From DATJKD01 sp963834855 (GTDB lineage: Bacteria; Pseudomonadota; Gammaproteobacteria; Steroidobacterales; Steroidobacteraceae), in the NCBI GenBank assembly GCA_963834855.1, contig CAWIDH010000009.1, positions 28,227-92,226 of the forward strand: a DNA stretch of 64,000 bases, written 5' to 3'. The notes under the pieces are model-generated. The model was not told where the DNA came from and did not search any database. It saw only the letters and a list, made by a program, of their open reading frames with translations. Position numbers and translations under genes: made by a program. Shown here piece by piece: positions 27,742 to 35,488 of this stretch (the first letter of the stretch is position 1; every line of letters begins with the position of its first letter).

Positions 27742-28710
27742 TCAGGCGTCGTGAGGCGGCGTGCGGCGGTACTCGCGCGGCGTGACGCCGAAACGCGAGC
27801 GGAACACCCGCCCGAAGTGCGTCGGACTGTTGAACCCGTAGTCGAACGCGATGCTGGTGACGGTGCGCCCACGCTGCGCCGGGCACGAAAGGGCGCGCGC
27901 GCAGGCCTCGAGACGCCGCCGCTGGATGTAGCGCGATACCGTTTCGGTCTCGTCCGAGAACAGGTGGTGCAGGTAGCGCGTGGTCATGCGGCACGCGTCT
28001 GCGATCTGCGTGGGCGTGAGCTCGGGGTCGGTCAGGTGGGCCTCGATGTAGTTCAGGATGCGCACCAGGTGCGCGGCGGCGAGCGAGGAGCGATCGGCCC
28101 GGGCCAGGGGCGCGACCGAGTAGGCACTGCTGATCAGGTCGAGAATCGTGCTCGTGACCCGGTTGGCCGCCGGGTCATCGAGCCCGCTCTGGTACTCCCG
28201 CCAGAAGTGGCGCAGGAAGTCCGACAACAATCCGCTCAGTCCCGACGAGCCCGGCATCCGGATCGCGACCAGGCATTCAGGCGACGCCAGGTGACGACGC
28301 AGCGCGGCGTCCGGTATTCCCAGGACGAACATGTGGTTCGGTCCGTCGAACTGCATCTCGTAGGGGCGGGTGCTGTCGCACAGGGTGAAATCGCCCGCCC
28401 CGAGCGCGGCCTCGCGGCCGTCCTGGCGGTTCAGGCTGCGCCCGTCGATCTGCAGGTGCAGGAAGAACATCGGTTTTTGGGTGCGCGCCACGTGCAGGCG
28501 TGAGTGCCGCACCAGTTGCGCCTCGGAGAACACCTCCGCGACCGTCAGCTCGCCGATTCGACCCCTGACCAGCGACCCGACGAATGAGCTGACATCGGCC
28601 GGATCGGACACGACCGGCGTGAAGCTGTTGCAGGCGATGTCATTCCAGAAGCTCAACTTGCGACGCGGATCCACCATGCCCGCCGTGGAGAAGGACTCCA
28701 ACTGTCCCAT
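27742..28710 (-). CDS. AraC family transcriptional regulator
   Basis: A 322-residue regulator with an N-terminal sensing domain of the AraC-binding-like type (PF14525 style: KLSFWNDIACNSFTPV, LHLQIDGRSLNRQDGREAAL) and a C-terminal double helix-turn-helix. The first HTH contains TPTQIADACRMTTRYLHHLF and the second VTSIAFDYGFNSPTHFGRVF, ending SRFGVTPREYRR. Such proteins usually activate catabolic operons in response to a small aromatic ligand. The start ATG 28708-28710 lacks a clear ribosome site; GTG codons just upstream may be used. It is convergent with the aldehyde dehydrogenase and divergent from the MarR gene at 28855, sharing a 144-bp gap with a perfect palindrome at 28752-28770. Confidence 0.9.
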   Translation of the reverse strand: MGQLESFSTAGMVDPRRKLSFWNDIACNSFTPVVSDPADVSSFVGSLVRGRIGELTVAEVFSEAQLVRHSRLHVARTQKPMFFLHLQIDGRSLNRQDGREAALGAGDFTLCDSTRPYEMQFDGPNHMFVLGIPDAALRRHLASPECLVAIRMPGSSGLSGLLSDFLRHFWREYQSGLDDPAANRVTSTILDLISSAYSVAPLARADRSSLAAAHLVRILNYIEAHLTDPELTPTQIADACRMTTRYLHHLFSDETETVSRYIQRRRLEACARALSCPAQRGRTVTSIAFDYGFNSPTHFGRVFRSRFGVTPREYRRTPPHDA

Positions 28711-28751
28711 GCTGAGCACCCCCCGGTGACCGCGGCTGCCCGCGCGCCCGA

Positions 28752-28770
28752 TGGTTATACCAGATAACCA
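28752..28770. promoter_or_regulatory. Palindromic operator candidate in the AraC/MarR divergent gap
   Basis: TGGTTATACCAGATAACCA has perfect 7-bp inverted arms (28752-28758 and 28764-28770) around a 5-bp centre. It is AT-rich in a very GC-rich background and sits midway between the two divergent starts. Its size fits a MarR dimer site, so autoregulation by the 28855 product is the simplest reading. Confidence 0.6.
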
Positions 28771-28854
28771 ATGCGTCGACACCAATTGCACTGCTGGTCG
28801 AGATGCGGTGGCCCGGGCCGGGCAGCATCCTTCCCGAGGGAGCGAACCGTGGGG

Positions 28855-29331
28855 ATGAATCACCGGCATCGCAGCGGGGACGACACGGATCGGGTTGCCG
28901 CCGGGATCAGGCTCGGGCCGCTCTCCGGGTATGTTGGGTTCATGTTGCGGCGCACCCAGACGGCGATCTTCTCCGACTTCATCGCGTCGCTCGGCGAGCT
29001 CGACCTCCGCCCCGCCCAGTACACGCTGCTCGAGGTGATCGACGCCAACCCGGGGCTGCGCCAGTCGGACGCGGCCGCGGCCCTCGGGATCCAGAAGGCG
29101 AATTTCGTGGCGCTGGTGCACGAGCTCGAGCGCAGATCACTCGTTCAGCGCCGGCGCTCGACGACGGACCGGCGCTCCTACTCGCTGTACCTGGGGCCGC
29201 GCGGCCGGCGCATGCTCGAGGCGGCGAGAGGTCTGCATGACGCGCAGGAGTCGCGGCTGGCCGAGCTGCTCGGCGCACAGGACCGCGAGCGGCTGCTGGC
29301 GCTCCTGAGCCGGCTCGCAGAACTGAGCTGA
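28855..29331 (+). CDS. MarR family transcriptional regulator
   Basis: An intact 158-residue winged-helix MarR protein: dimerisation helix GYVGFMLRRTQTAIFSDF, recognition region SDAAAALGIQKANFVALVHEL and wing RRRSTTDRRSYSLYL. It is the paralogue of the frameshifted regulator at 1919. ATG 28855 has a GAGGGAG upstream. It precedes three short enzymes on the plus strand with a 30-nt gap to the glutathione transferase, so it likely controls that operon and itself through the palindrome at 28752. MarR ligands are often phenolic carboxylates or CoA thioesters, which fits the local gene content, but the ligand is unknown. Confidence 0.9.
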   Translation: MNHRHRSGDDTDRVAAGIRLGPLSGYVGFMLRRTQTAIFSDFIASLGELDLRPAQYTLLEVIDANPGLRQSDAAAALGIQKANFVALVHELERRSLVQRRRSTTDRRSYSLYLGPRGRRMLEAARGLHDAQESRLAELLGAQDRERLLALLSRLAELS

Positions 29332-29361
29332 CGAAGAGGGACGACGCAGGAGCTGTACCAG

Positions 29362-30066
29362 ATGCTGGACCTGTACTACTGGCCGACGGGCAACGGCAAG
29401 AAGATCACGATCATGCTCGAGGAATGCGCGCTGCCGTACCGCGTGATCCCCGTCAACATCAACAAGGGCGACCAGCACACGCCCGAGTACGAGGCGATCA
29501 ACCCGAATCGCAAGATGCCGTCGATCGTGGATCGCGACGTCGACGGCGAGCCACTCGTGATCTTCGAATCGGGCGCGATCCTGGAGTACCTGGGTGAGAA
29601 GACAGGGCGATTCCTGCCGCGCGATACGCGCGGTAAGTTCGGCGTGCTGCAGTGGGTGTACTGGCAGGTTGGCGGACTGGGTCCGAGCGCCGGTCAGGCG
29701 CACCACTTCCTGAGGTACTCGCCACAGAAGATCGAGTACGCGATGCATCGGTTCAGGGAGGAAGTGACGCGCCTGTACCAGGTGTTGGAGCGGCGGCTGG
29801 CCACCTTTGAGTATCTGGCCGGGGAGTACTCGATCGCGGACATCGCTTCCTGGCCCTGGGTCGCGCGCTGGGAATGGCAGGGACAGAACCTCGAGGATTA
29901 TCCGTCGGTCAAGCGCTGGTTCCGCGCGATAGAAGCGCGGCCAGCCGTGCAGCGGGCGCTCAAGGTCGGCGCCGACTGGGCGGATTTCAACCGCCAGATG
30001 TCGGACGAGGACAAGAAGCGCCTGTTCAACCTGCGGGACGAGGACCTTGCCGGGTCCTCGTCCTGA
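29362..30066 (+). CDS. Glutathione S-transferase, Nu-class / YfcG-YghU-like
   Basis: A 234-residue glutathione transferase of the YfcG/YghU (Nu) type. Features: LYYWPTGNGKKITIMLEECALPY with the active-site TGNGKK segment (YfcG has TPNGHK), INPNRKMPSIVDRD, FESGAILEYLGEKTGRFLP, the long helical stretch QWVYWQVGGLGPSAGQAHHF that is nearly diagnostic for the class, and YSIADIASWPWVARWEWQGQNLEDYP. These enzymes bind two glutathiones and act as disulfide-bond oxidoreductases; as I recall, a Nu-class enzyme of Novosphingobium removes glutathione from beta-ether cleavage intermediates. With LigF-like and LigD-like genes 9 kb away, a glutathione-lyase role is a testable inference. It is 16 nt before the CmcJ-like gene. 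Confidence 0.88.
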   Translation: MLDLYYWPTGNGKKITIMLEECALPYRVIPVNINKGDQHTPEYEAINPNRKMPSIVDRDVDGEPLVIFESGAILEYLGEKTGRFLPRDTRGKFGVLQWVYWQVGGLGPSAGQAHHFLRYSPQKIEYAMHRFREEVTRLYQVLERRLATFEYLAGEYSIADIASWPWVARWEWQGQNLEDYPSVKRWFRAIEARPAVQRALKVGADWADFNRQMSDEDKKRLFNLRDEDLAGSSS

Positions 30067-30081
30067 CCGCGGAACCGTGGG

Positions 30082-30921
30082 GTGGAAACCGGAGCGGACG
30101 TGACGGTGACCAACGACGGCACGATCGCGGCGGACTTGCCGTACGCGGCAGCGATGACCGTCCGGCCGCGTTATCACGCGAACGACACCTCGCGTGACGT
30201 GCTGGCGATCGAGCGGCTTGCCGTGCAGGTTGCCAACGCGCGCCGCTCCAACCCGCCGCCTTCGCTCGAGCGCGAAGGATTCGAGCTCTTCCGGCACGAG
30301 AGCGCGATCGCCGATTTCCGCGACCCCGCGATCGGCGAGCGCCACGCCCGCGAGATCCATGCGCTTCTCATGGAGTTGAGCGGCGCCGACGCGGTGGCCG
30401 TCGTTCCGCGCGGGGTTCTCCGCTTCGCCGAGCGCTCGCCCGAGAGCGGGCGACACGACAACTCGCGCCCGGCGCGGTTCGTTCACGTCGACGTCAGCGA
30501 CGCCACGGCCGCGACCTTTGCCGCACAGTCGAATCCATTTCCGGATCGCCGCCTGCGGCGTTTCTGTCAGTACAACGTCTGGCGCGCGCTCAGTCCGCCG
30601 CCGCAGGATACGCCGCTGGCCGTCTGCGATGCCCGGACGGTCGAGCCGGCGGACCTGGTGGCTGCCGACGCCATCTTCGATTCCGCGAACGCACCGGAGT
30701 GGTCGTTCGAAGGCCTGGTCGTCCTCGGCAGCGCACGGCACCGCTGGTGGTACTTCCGTGACATGCATCGTGACGAGGTGCTGGTGTTCAAGACCAACGA
30801 CTCCGGCCCGTCGCGTGCGCACTGCGTGCCGCATGTCGCCGTCGACGATCCCGGCTGCCCGCCCGACATGCCGCCGCGGATGAGCATCGAGATGCGCGGC
30901 ACCGCCTACTGGTATGAGTGA
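30082..30921 (+). CDS. CmcJ/NvfI family oxygenase-like protein
   Basis: A 279-residue protein of the CmcJ/AsqJ/NvfI superfamily, named from cephamycin and fungal meroterpenoid genes and including Fe(II)/2-oxoglutarate-type hydroxylases. Seen: RYHANDTSRDVLAIERLAV near the N-terminus, the probable metal pair in ARFVHVDVSDATAA (His-x-Asp), FCQYNVWRALSPPPQDTPLAVCDARTV, the HRWWYFRDMHRDEVLVFKTND block and the distal HVAVDDP with CPPDMPPRMSIEMR. The order and spacing are characteristic. The start GTG 30082 has no strong ribosome site. It is cotranscribed with the glutathione transferase upstream and a cupin gene downstream, suggesting oxidation of a shared aromatic or terpenoid compound. Substrate unknown. 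Confidence 0.85.
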   Translation: METGADVTVTNDGTIAADLPYAAAMTVRPRYHANDTSRDVLAIERLAVQVANARRSNPPPSLEREGFELFRHESAIADFRDPAIGERHAREIHALLMELSGADAVAVVPRGVLRFAERSPESGRHDNSRPARFVHVDVSDATAATFAAQSNPFPDRRLRRFCQYNVWRALSPPPQDTPLAVCDARTVEPADLVAADAIFDSANAPEWSFEGLVVLGSARHRWWYFRDMHRDEVLVFKTNDSGPSRAHCVPHVAVDDPGCPPDMPPRMSIEMRGTAYWYE

Positions 30922-31007
30922 GACTGCTCGAGGGCGGCCGCCCGGCTTGCAGGCGCCGGTGCGCTGCAGCACGGCGCTCTCAGCTCAGGATCGACGGGGA
31001 GGCTGCC

Positions 31008-31367
31008 ATGCCTGAACGGGCTACCGGTGAGTTCTGGGCGCAACTGAAGCCGATTGCCAGCGTCTTCAAACCGGACGCCCTGCCGGAGTCCTACGCGGCT
31101 AACGCCCCGACGGACGACGACCGCTATTACGTGCCAATCACGGAAACCGTGTCGTCGCGGCCGCTCTGGATCTCGCCGTCTGGTCGCCTACGCGCACAAG
31201 GGACCCCATGGCGCGTGTTCTTCAACGTCAAGGGGCCGCTGATCTGGCTCGACGAGGAGGGCAAGTCCATCGGGCACTTCGACGTCCACGACTACATCGC
31301 GATGGCGAAGTCGCATTACGAGAAGGTCGGGCTCGGCGCCGGCCTGATCGAGCAGCTGTTTCGCTGA
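31008..31367 (+). pseudogene. Cupin dioxygenase-like protein (dihydroxyacetophenone dioxygenase type), internally shortened
   Basis: A 119-residue frame whose ends belong to the 2,4'-dihydroxyacetophenone dioxygenase-like cupin family. The N-terminus has DDDRYYVPITETVSSRPLWI; the C-terminus has FFNVKGPLIWLDEEG and YEKVGLGAGLIEQLF. The family is normally about 165 residues, and the middle with the metal-binding histidines is missing. Near 31180-31210 a second frame reads LVAYAHKGPHG, which fits the strand before the final part, so about 50 codons appear deleted and two one-base indels flank the join. As written it would lack the metal site. ATG 31008 follows GGGGAGG. Either a real deletion or a local assembly collapse. 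Confidence 0.65.
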
Positions 31368-31411
31368 GTTGAACCGCGGCGGCGCGCTGCCGTTGCAGGG
31401 TCCATTCACCG

Positions 31412-31843
31412 ATGCCGATCACGCATCTCGAACACTTCCTGGTGCTCACCGACGACATCGAGGCGACGCGCGATTTCTATCGCGACGTGCTCGGTCTTTC
31501 GGTCGGGCCGCGCCCGCCGCTTGGATTCGCGGGCTACTGGCTATATGCGGGCGGTTCGCCCTGCGTGCACATCGCCGAGCGCGCAAGCTACGCCGCGTCG
31601 TCCCTGCCTGCGGGCATCCCGGTCTCGGCGCGAGCACCGGGCACGGGTCCGTTCGACCACGCCGCGTTCATCGCGCGGGACTTCGACGAGATCTCCGCCC
31701 GACTTGCGCGGCACGGCGTGGCCGCGCACCTCAACGTCGTGCCAGGCAACGGACTCAGGCAGCTCTTCGTGCTCGACCCGAACGGCGTCAAGATCGAGAT
31801 CAACATCCCGGCCGAGCCGTCTCCACATCGACCAGGAGCTTGA
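31412..31843 (+). CDS. VOC (glyoxalase/bleomycin resistance) family protein
   Basis: A 143-residue vicinal-oxygen-chelate protein with the beta-alpha-beta-beta-beta repeat: ITHLEHFLVLTDDIEATRDF with the first metal histidine, YRDVLGLSVGPRPPLGFAGY, the second-half FDHAAFIARDFDEISARLA with another histidine, and the terminal VLDPNGVKIEINI containing the conserved glutamate. Family members are extradiol dioxygenases, glyoxalases, isomerases and resistance proteins; a single VOC module of this size normally dimerises. It ends 44 nt inside the 3' end of the convergent dehydrogenase gene. It follows the cupin gene by 44 nt on the same strand and is probably the last gene of the MarR-led operon. Confidence 0.88.
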   Translation: MPITHLEHFLVLTDDIEATRDFYRDVLGLSVGPRPPLGFAGYWLYAGGSPCVHIAERASYAASSLPAGIPVSARAPGTGPFDHAAFIARDFDEISARLARHGVAAHLNVVPGNGLRQLFVLDPNGVKIEINIPAEPSPHRPGA

Positions 31844-32861
31844 GCGCCTCCTGGCGGTGCAGCCGCTCGAACCCGTCATCGATGATCCGCTCGAGCGGGA
31901 TGGTCGACACCCAGCCGTCGGTCGGGAACGTGCCCCCCGCCATCGCGTCGATCACGGCCGGGAAGTCGTTGCACGACAAGGCCACGCCGGTGATCCGGAC
32001 CTCGGGCATCAGCAGGTCCAGGGGTGCGATCTCGATCGGTTTCTCGTGAATTGCCACCACGACAAAGTTGCCGTCGATCATCGTTCCTTGCAGCCCGGCG
32101 CGGATGGCCGCCGGGACGCCCGCCGCATCGACCGATGCATGCGCCCCGCGGCCGCCGGTCAGGTCCCGAATGGCCGTGACGACATCGTCCTCGCGCGGGT
32201 CGAGCACCACCGGTGCGCCCAGTGCACGCATCACGTCGCGACGGAGCGGCGAGGGGTCACTGACGATCACCCGCACGCCGCGCGCCCGCAGGACGAGGAA
32301 GACGCCGATGCCGATCGGACCGGCGCCATGCAGCGCGACCGTCTGGCCGGCTTCGACCTGGCAGCGGCGCACCGTGCTCCAGGCGATCGCCATCGGCTCG
32401 ATGAGCGCGCCCTGCGCGGCCGAGAGCGTGGGCGGCAGCCGGTGCGCCATCGATCGGCGCACGACCGTGTACTCCGCGAGCCCGCCCCCTGCGCGGTTGT
32501 AGCCGTGGAACGCGAGCAGCGGGCAGTGGTTGTAGTGGCCGGCGCGACAGTCGAGGCAATGGCCGCAGGTCTCGACGGGCTCGACCGCGACGCGGTCGCC
32601 GACCGCGAGATCCTCGACTCCTTCGCCGAGCGCAACCACCGAGCCACAGAGCTCGTGGCCGAAGATCACCGGATTCTTGACGCCAGTGAGGGGATGCGGG
32701 TCCGTGCGGGTGGTGATCGGACCGGCGTAATACTCGTGCAGATCGCTGCCGCAGATCCCGTTGAAGTGGACGCGCAGCTTCACGTCGCCGGGGCGCGGTT
32801 CGGGCTCGGGCACGTCCTCGAGCCTGAGATCACACCGGCCATGAAAGACCGCGGCACGCAC
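31800..32861 (-). CDS. Zinc-dependent alcohol dehydrogenase (butanediol/threonine dehydrogenase-like)
   Basis: A 353-residue zinc medium-chain dehydrogenase. Catalytic zinc ligands are seen in NGICGSDLHEYY (Cys, with Asp) and FGHELCGSV (His-Glu), and the structural-zinc cysteines in ETCGHCLDCRAGHYNHC. The Rossmann motif is HGAGPIGIGVFLVLRARG. The layout matches 2,3-butanediol, sorbitol or threonine dehydrogenases. It oxidises a secondary alcohol with NAD+. It lies 18 nt after the isomerase gene and is last in a three-gene minus-strand operon with an exported hydrolase, suggesting processing of a polyol- or sugar-like compound. Its 3' end overlaps the VOC gene by 44 nt. Confidence 0.9.
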   Translation of the reverse strand: MRAAVFHGRCDLRLEDVPEPEPRPGDVKLRVHFNGICGSDLHEYYAGPITTRTDPHPLTGVKNPVIFGHELCGSVVALGEGVEDLAVGDRVAVEPVETCGHCLDCRAGHYNHCPLLAFHGYNRAGGGLAEYTVVRRSMAHRLPPTLSAAQGALIEPMAIAWSTVRRCQVEAGQTVALHGAGPIGIGVFLVLRARGVRVIVSDPSPLRRDVMRALGAPVVLDPREDDVVTAIRDLTGGRGAHASVDAAGVPAAIRAGLQGTMIDGNFVVVAIHEKPIEIAPLDLLMPEVRITGVALSCNDFPAVIDAMAGGTFPTDGWVSTIPLERIIDDGFERLHRQEALKLLVDVETARPGC

Positions 32862-32879
32862 GGGAAGCCGCCGTTTACA

Positions 32880-33741
32880 TCACGCGCCGAATTGCGCCCG
32901 CGTCGTGCGGTATGCGCGCTGCACGACCTCGTTAAGCGGCAACCCTTGGCGATGCGCGGCATTCAGCACCTCGATGCCCCAGGGTCCGGAGTATCCCGCG
33001 CGCACCAGGCGGTCGACGAAACCGCGCACATCGAACTCGCCCTCGCCGCAGAACTGCCGGTGGCCGATGGTTTCCTCGTGCAGCGTCATGCCGGGCGGTG
33101 TCTTGAGATACCCGTCGTTGATCTCGATGCTTCCAAGGTGGCGCTCCGGAATCGCGGCGACGCGCTCGTAGGGAATGCCGAGCTTGACGACGTGCCAGAG
33201 ATCGATGCAGAGACCGCCGTTCGGCTGATCCGCGCCTTCGACCAGGGCGAGGGCATCCTCGAGTGAGTCGATCACCGAGAAGGGCATCAGCTCGAAGACG
33301 ATGCGCGTGCCATGGTCGGCCGCCTCGCGGCACAGCTGCGCGAAGGCATCGATGAGCTGCGGCATGCTCACGGGGGAGTCGAAGAAGTCGCCGACCTTGA
33401 CGTGGCGGGCACCGAGCTCGCCGGCCGATTCGAGCAGCGTCCTGCGCAGCTGCGTCGGAAGCCGTCCTGCGCTCGCCGGGCGGCAGGAACCAGTCGGTGA
33501 GGAACTCGAGCTCGAGGTGGCGGATGCCGTTGTCCTCGAGCATGCGCCGCATCTCCGCGAGGCTGTGTCGCTCGCGGAGGTGCAGCAGGTCGGCATGCCA
33601 GAGGCCGAGCCCCGTGAATCCGGCCTTGGCCGCGGCCTCGGCGCGCTCGCGCAGTCCGAACGGGCTCCACTCGTGATCCGTGTGTGGCTCGGCCCCGCCG
33701 CAGATCGTCCAGTAGGAGGCGAGCAGCTCGGCGCGGCTCAT
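32880..33741 (-). CDS. Sugar phosphate isomerase/epimerase (xylose isomerase-like TIM barrel), one +1 frameshift
   Basis: A 286-residue AP-endonuclease-2/IolE-type TIM barrel. N-terminal frame: MSRAELLASYWTICGGAEP, FGLRERAEAAAKAGFTGLGL, DNGIRHLELEFLTDWFL. C-terminal frame: LGARHVKVGDFFDSPV, MPFSVIDSLEDALALV, CIDLWHVVKLGIPYERV, LGSIEINDGY, and GEGEFDVRGFVDRLVRAGYSGPWGIEVL. The metal ligands Glu (in FELMPF), Asp-x-x-His (LCIDLWHVV) and Glu (IEVL) are in place. The frame changes near 33465 through one extra base. The ATG 33739-33741 overlaps the stop of the preceding hydrolase gene as ATGA, a strong sign of translational coupling. The substrate is not deducible; members interconvert keto-sugars, inositols or dehydroshikimate-like compounds. 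Confidence 0.85.
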
Positions 33742-35252
33742 CGTGTACGCGCCTTCGCGACGTAACCGTAGCGCAGGTTGCTCCGCCGGGAGCCCTGCGC
33801 AAGGAACTCGCGCCGCATATCGGCGATGTGATCGTTTCGGATCTCGCCCTGCACGGCTGCGGGATCGAGGCCGTACAGACGCGACGCGTTGCCTGCGAAG
33901 ATCGCGTTCTTGACCGCGCCGTCGGCGGGGCCGAGCGGCGCAAAGCCGTGCTTCTTCTGCATGTCCTCGGGGATCTCGAGCCGGCGCAGCGCCTCGATCT
34001 GCCACTGCGGGGAGCCCCACCAGACCGAGTCGGTGCCCCAGAGGACCTTGTCGCTGCCCATGCCCTTGATCAGCGTGCCGAGCAGCGCGGCGGCGAGGCG
34101 CGGATGCGTGACGGCGGTGTTCGCGAAGCAGGTGCCGAGCTCGGCGTAGACGTTCTTCACGCCGAACTTCGCCGGGATTTCCGCGAGATCGGTCACCCAG
34201 TCGATGCGGCCCGTGCTCTCGAACTGCGCGAGGCTCTGGTCGGGCAGCTCGATGAACGGCCGCAGCGCGGAGTGGTAGATCACGAACGTGATCTGCGGCC
34301 AGTCCCGGGCCGCCTTGCCGAGATCCCAGACCGTCGCGTGCTGCCAGATCGAGGGCCAGCTCTGCTCATAGTCCGCGGGGAGCAGGCCCTTGTGTATGCA
34401 CACCGTCCGCACGCCCGCCTTCACCGCCTTCTCGTAGAACGGATAGACGAGCTTCTCGTCGTCGAGCCGCCAGTTGGAGCCCTTCTTCGTGAGGAAGATC
34501 GGGTCGCCGATCGTGTAGCCCTTCCAGCTATCGGGCCGCAGCGTCTCGATCGCGCGGTCCACCTCGTCGAGGAACCCGGGCATCATCGGCTGGATGATCG
34601 AATGCGCGAGCATCCGCCGCGAGCCCGCGATCCGGTTAACCGCGGTGCGTGCGGCGATGATCTGGTCGTTCGTCAGGAACCGGTTGAAGGGATCGTCGAC
34701 CGGCGCACCCGACAGCAACGCGACCTTCGTGTCGCTGTCGACGAAGATTTCCTTCACATAATTCGCGAACATGAAGCGGGTGAGATCGCCGGCGTTCTCG
34801 AGCGCCGGGTTCCAGTGCTGCTTCGCGAACTGCGCCAGACCGAGCAGCGCCTTCTGCCCGTAGTCTTCGCGCACGAAGTGCGTCTGGCAGTCGATGACGA
34901 ACTGGCCGGCGAGCGCCCCGGCGCGCTCGTCGGCGACGCCCGGCGTTGCGGCTTCCACCCGGCTCACCTCGAACAGCGGTCCGAACACCTCGTTCATCGC
35001 GAGAAACGCGGCTGCCATGCCCGCGTTCGACGCAAGGAACTGCCGCCGTGTGAGGCCGTGCCGGGGTCCCAGCTCCTCAGCCAGGCGCCGCACGCGCCGC
35101 TCGACACTTCGCTGGTCAGGGGTTTGCGGCAGCGGCGTGAACTCACCGTTCGACACCACCTGCGTCGGAATAGGCGAGCGGAGCGAGATGGTTTCCGCCG
35201 GCCGCGTGCGTGTCAGGTCATCGTCGCTCAGGTACCGCATGATGTACGGCAT
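33738..35252 (-). CDS. Exported amidohydrolase family protein with internal Tat-like signal
   Basis: A 504-residue PF04909-type hydrolase. Residues about 60-95 contain a twin-arginine-like motif (LTRRQFLASNAGMAAAFLAM) followed by a hydrophobic stretch and VEAATPG, so it is probably exported folded by Tat; the roughly 60 residues before it are unusual for a signal peptide. The catalytic domain has the metal entry IDCQTHFV (Thr in place of the first His of HxH), a long middle domain with YPFYEKAVKAGVRTVCIHKG, ITFVIYHSALRP and the Asp in VLWGTDSVWWGSP. It heads a three-gene operon (hydrolase, isomerase, dehydrogenase) and ends in an ATGA overlap with the second gene. Alternative start codons near the RR motif would give a standard Tat precursor. 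Confidence 0.87.
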   Translation of the reverse strand: MPYIMRYLSDDDLTRTRPAETISLRSPIPTQVVSNGEFTPLPQTPDQRSVERRVRRLAEELGPRHGLTRRQFLASNAGMAAAFLAMNEVFGPLFEVSRVEAATPGVADERAGALAGQFVIDCQTHFVREDYGQKALLGLAQFAKQHWNPALENAGDLTRFMFANYVKEIFVDSDTKVALLSGAPVDDPFNRFLTNDQIIAARTAVNRIAGSRRMLAHSIIQPMMPGFLDEVDRAIETLRPDSWKGYTIGDPIFLTKKGSNWRLDDEKLVYPFYEKAVKAGVRTVCIHKGLLPADYEQSWPSIWQHATVWDLGKAARDWPQITFVIYHSALRPFIELPDQSLAQFESTGRIDWVTDLAEIPAKFGVKNVYAELGTCFANTAVTHPRLAAALLGTLIKGMGSDKVLWGTDSVWWGSPQWQIEALRRLEIPEDMQKKHGFAPLGPADGAVKNAIFAGNASRLYGLDPAAVQGEIRNDHIADMRREFLAQGSRRSNLRYGYVAKARTR

Positions 35253-35311
35253 CTAGCCCCGCGTCGCTGCGCGGAACTCGATCGTGGCTGAAAAGATCCT
35301 CGACATCAGGA

Positions 35312-35338
35312 GCAATTGGTCATCGGGGGCAATTGGTC
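35312..35338. promoter_or_regulatory. Direct repeat, 10 bp, 17-bp period
   Basis: GCAATTGGTC occurs at 35312-35321 and again at 35329-35338, in the gap between the divergent hydrolase and TetR genes. AT-rich in a GC-rich setting, it could be a regulator half-site array or an UP-like region. No matching regulator is known to me. Confidence 0.4.
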
Positions 35339-35386
35339 GTGGCCGATCCAACAGCTCCCACGAAGTGCGGCCGGGAGTCCACGTTC

Positions 35387-35404
35387 AATGAATAGCCATT
35401 CATT
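35387..35404. promoter_or_regulatory. TetR operator candidate
   Basis: AATGAAT (35387-35393) and ATTCATT (35398-35404) form a perfect 7-bp inverted repeat with a 4-bp centre, followed by further CATT repeats. It lies about 85 nt upstream of the TetR/BetI-like gene, in its divergent promoter gap, and so fits an autoregulatory operator for the 35489 product. Confidence 0.6.
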
Positions 35405-35488
35405 CATTCATTGCATTGCGCGTCGGACGCGGTACTATTGGGCCCATGCGCCCGCCCAGCGACACCTAAGTAGCTGATTTCACAGGAG

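Noticed and set aside
35398..35413. CATT microsatellite as a phase-variation switch
   Set aside because: Only four short units, outside coding sequence and not clearly between -35 and -10; more simply part of the TetR operator.
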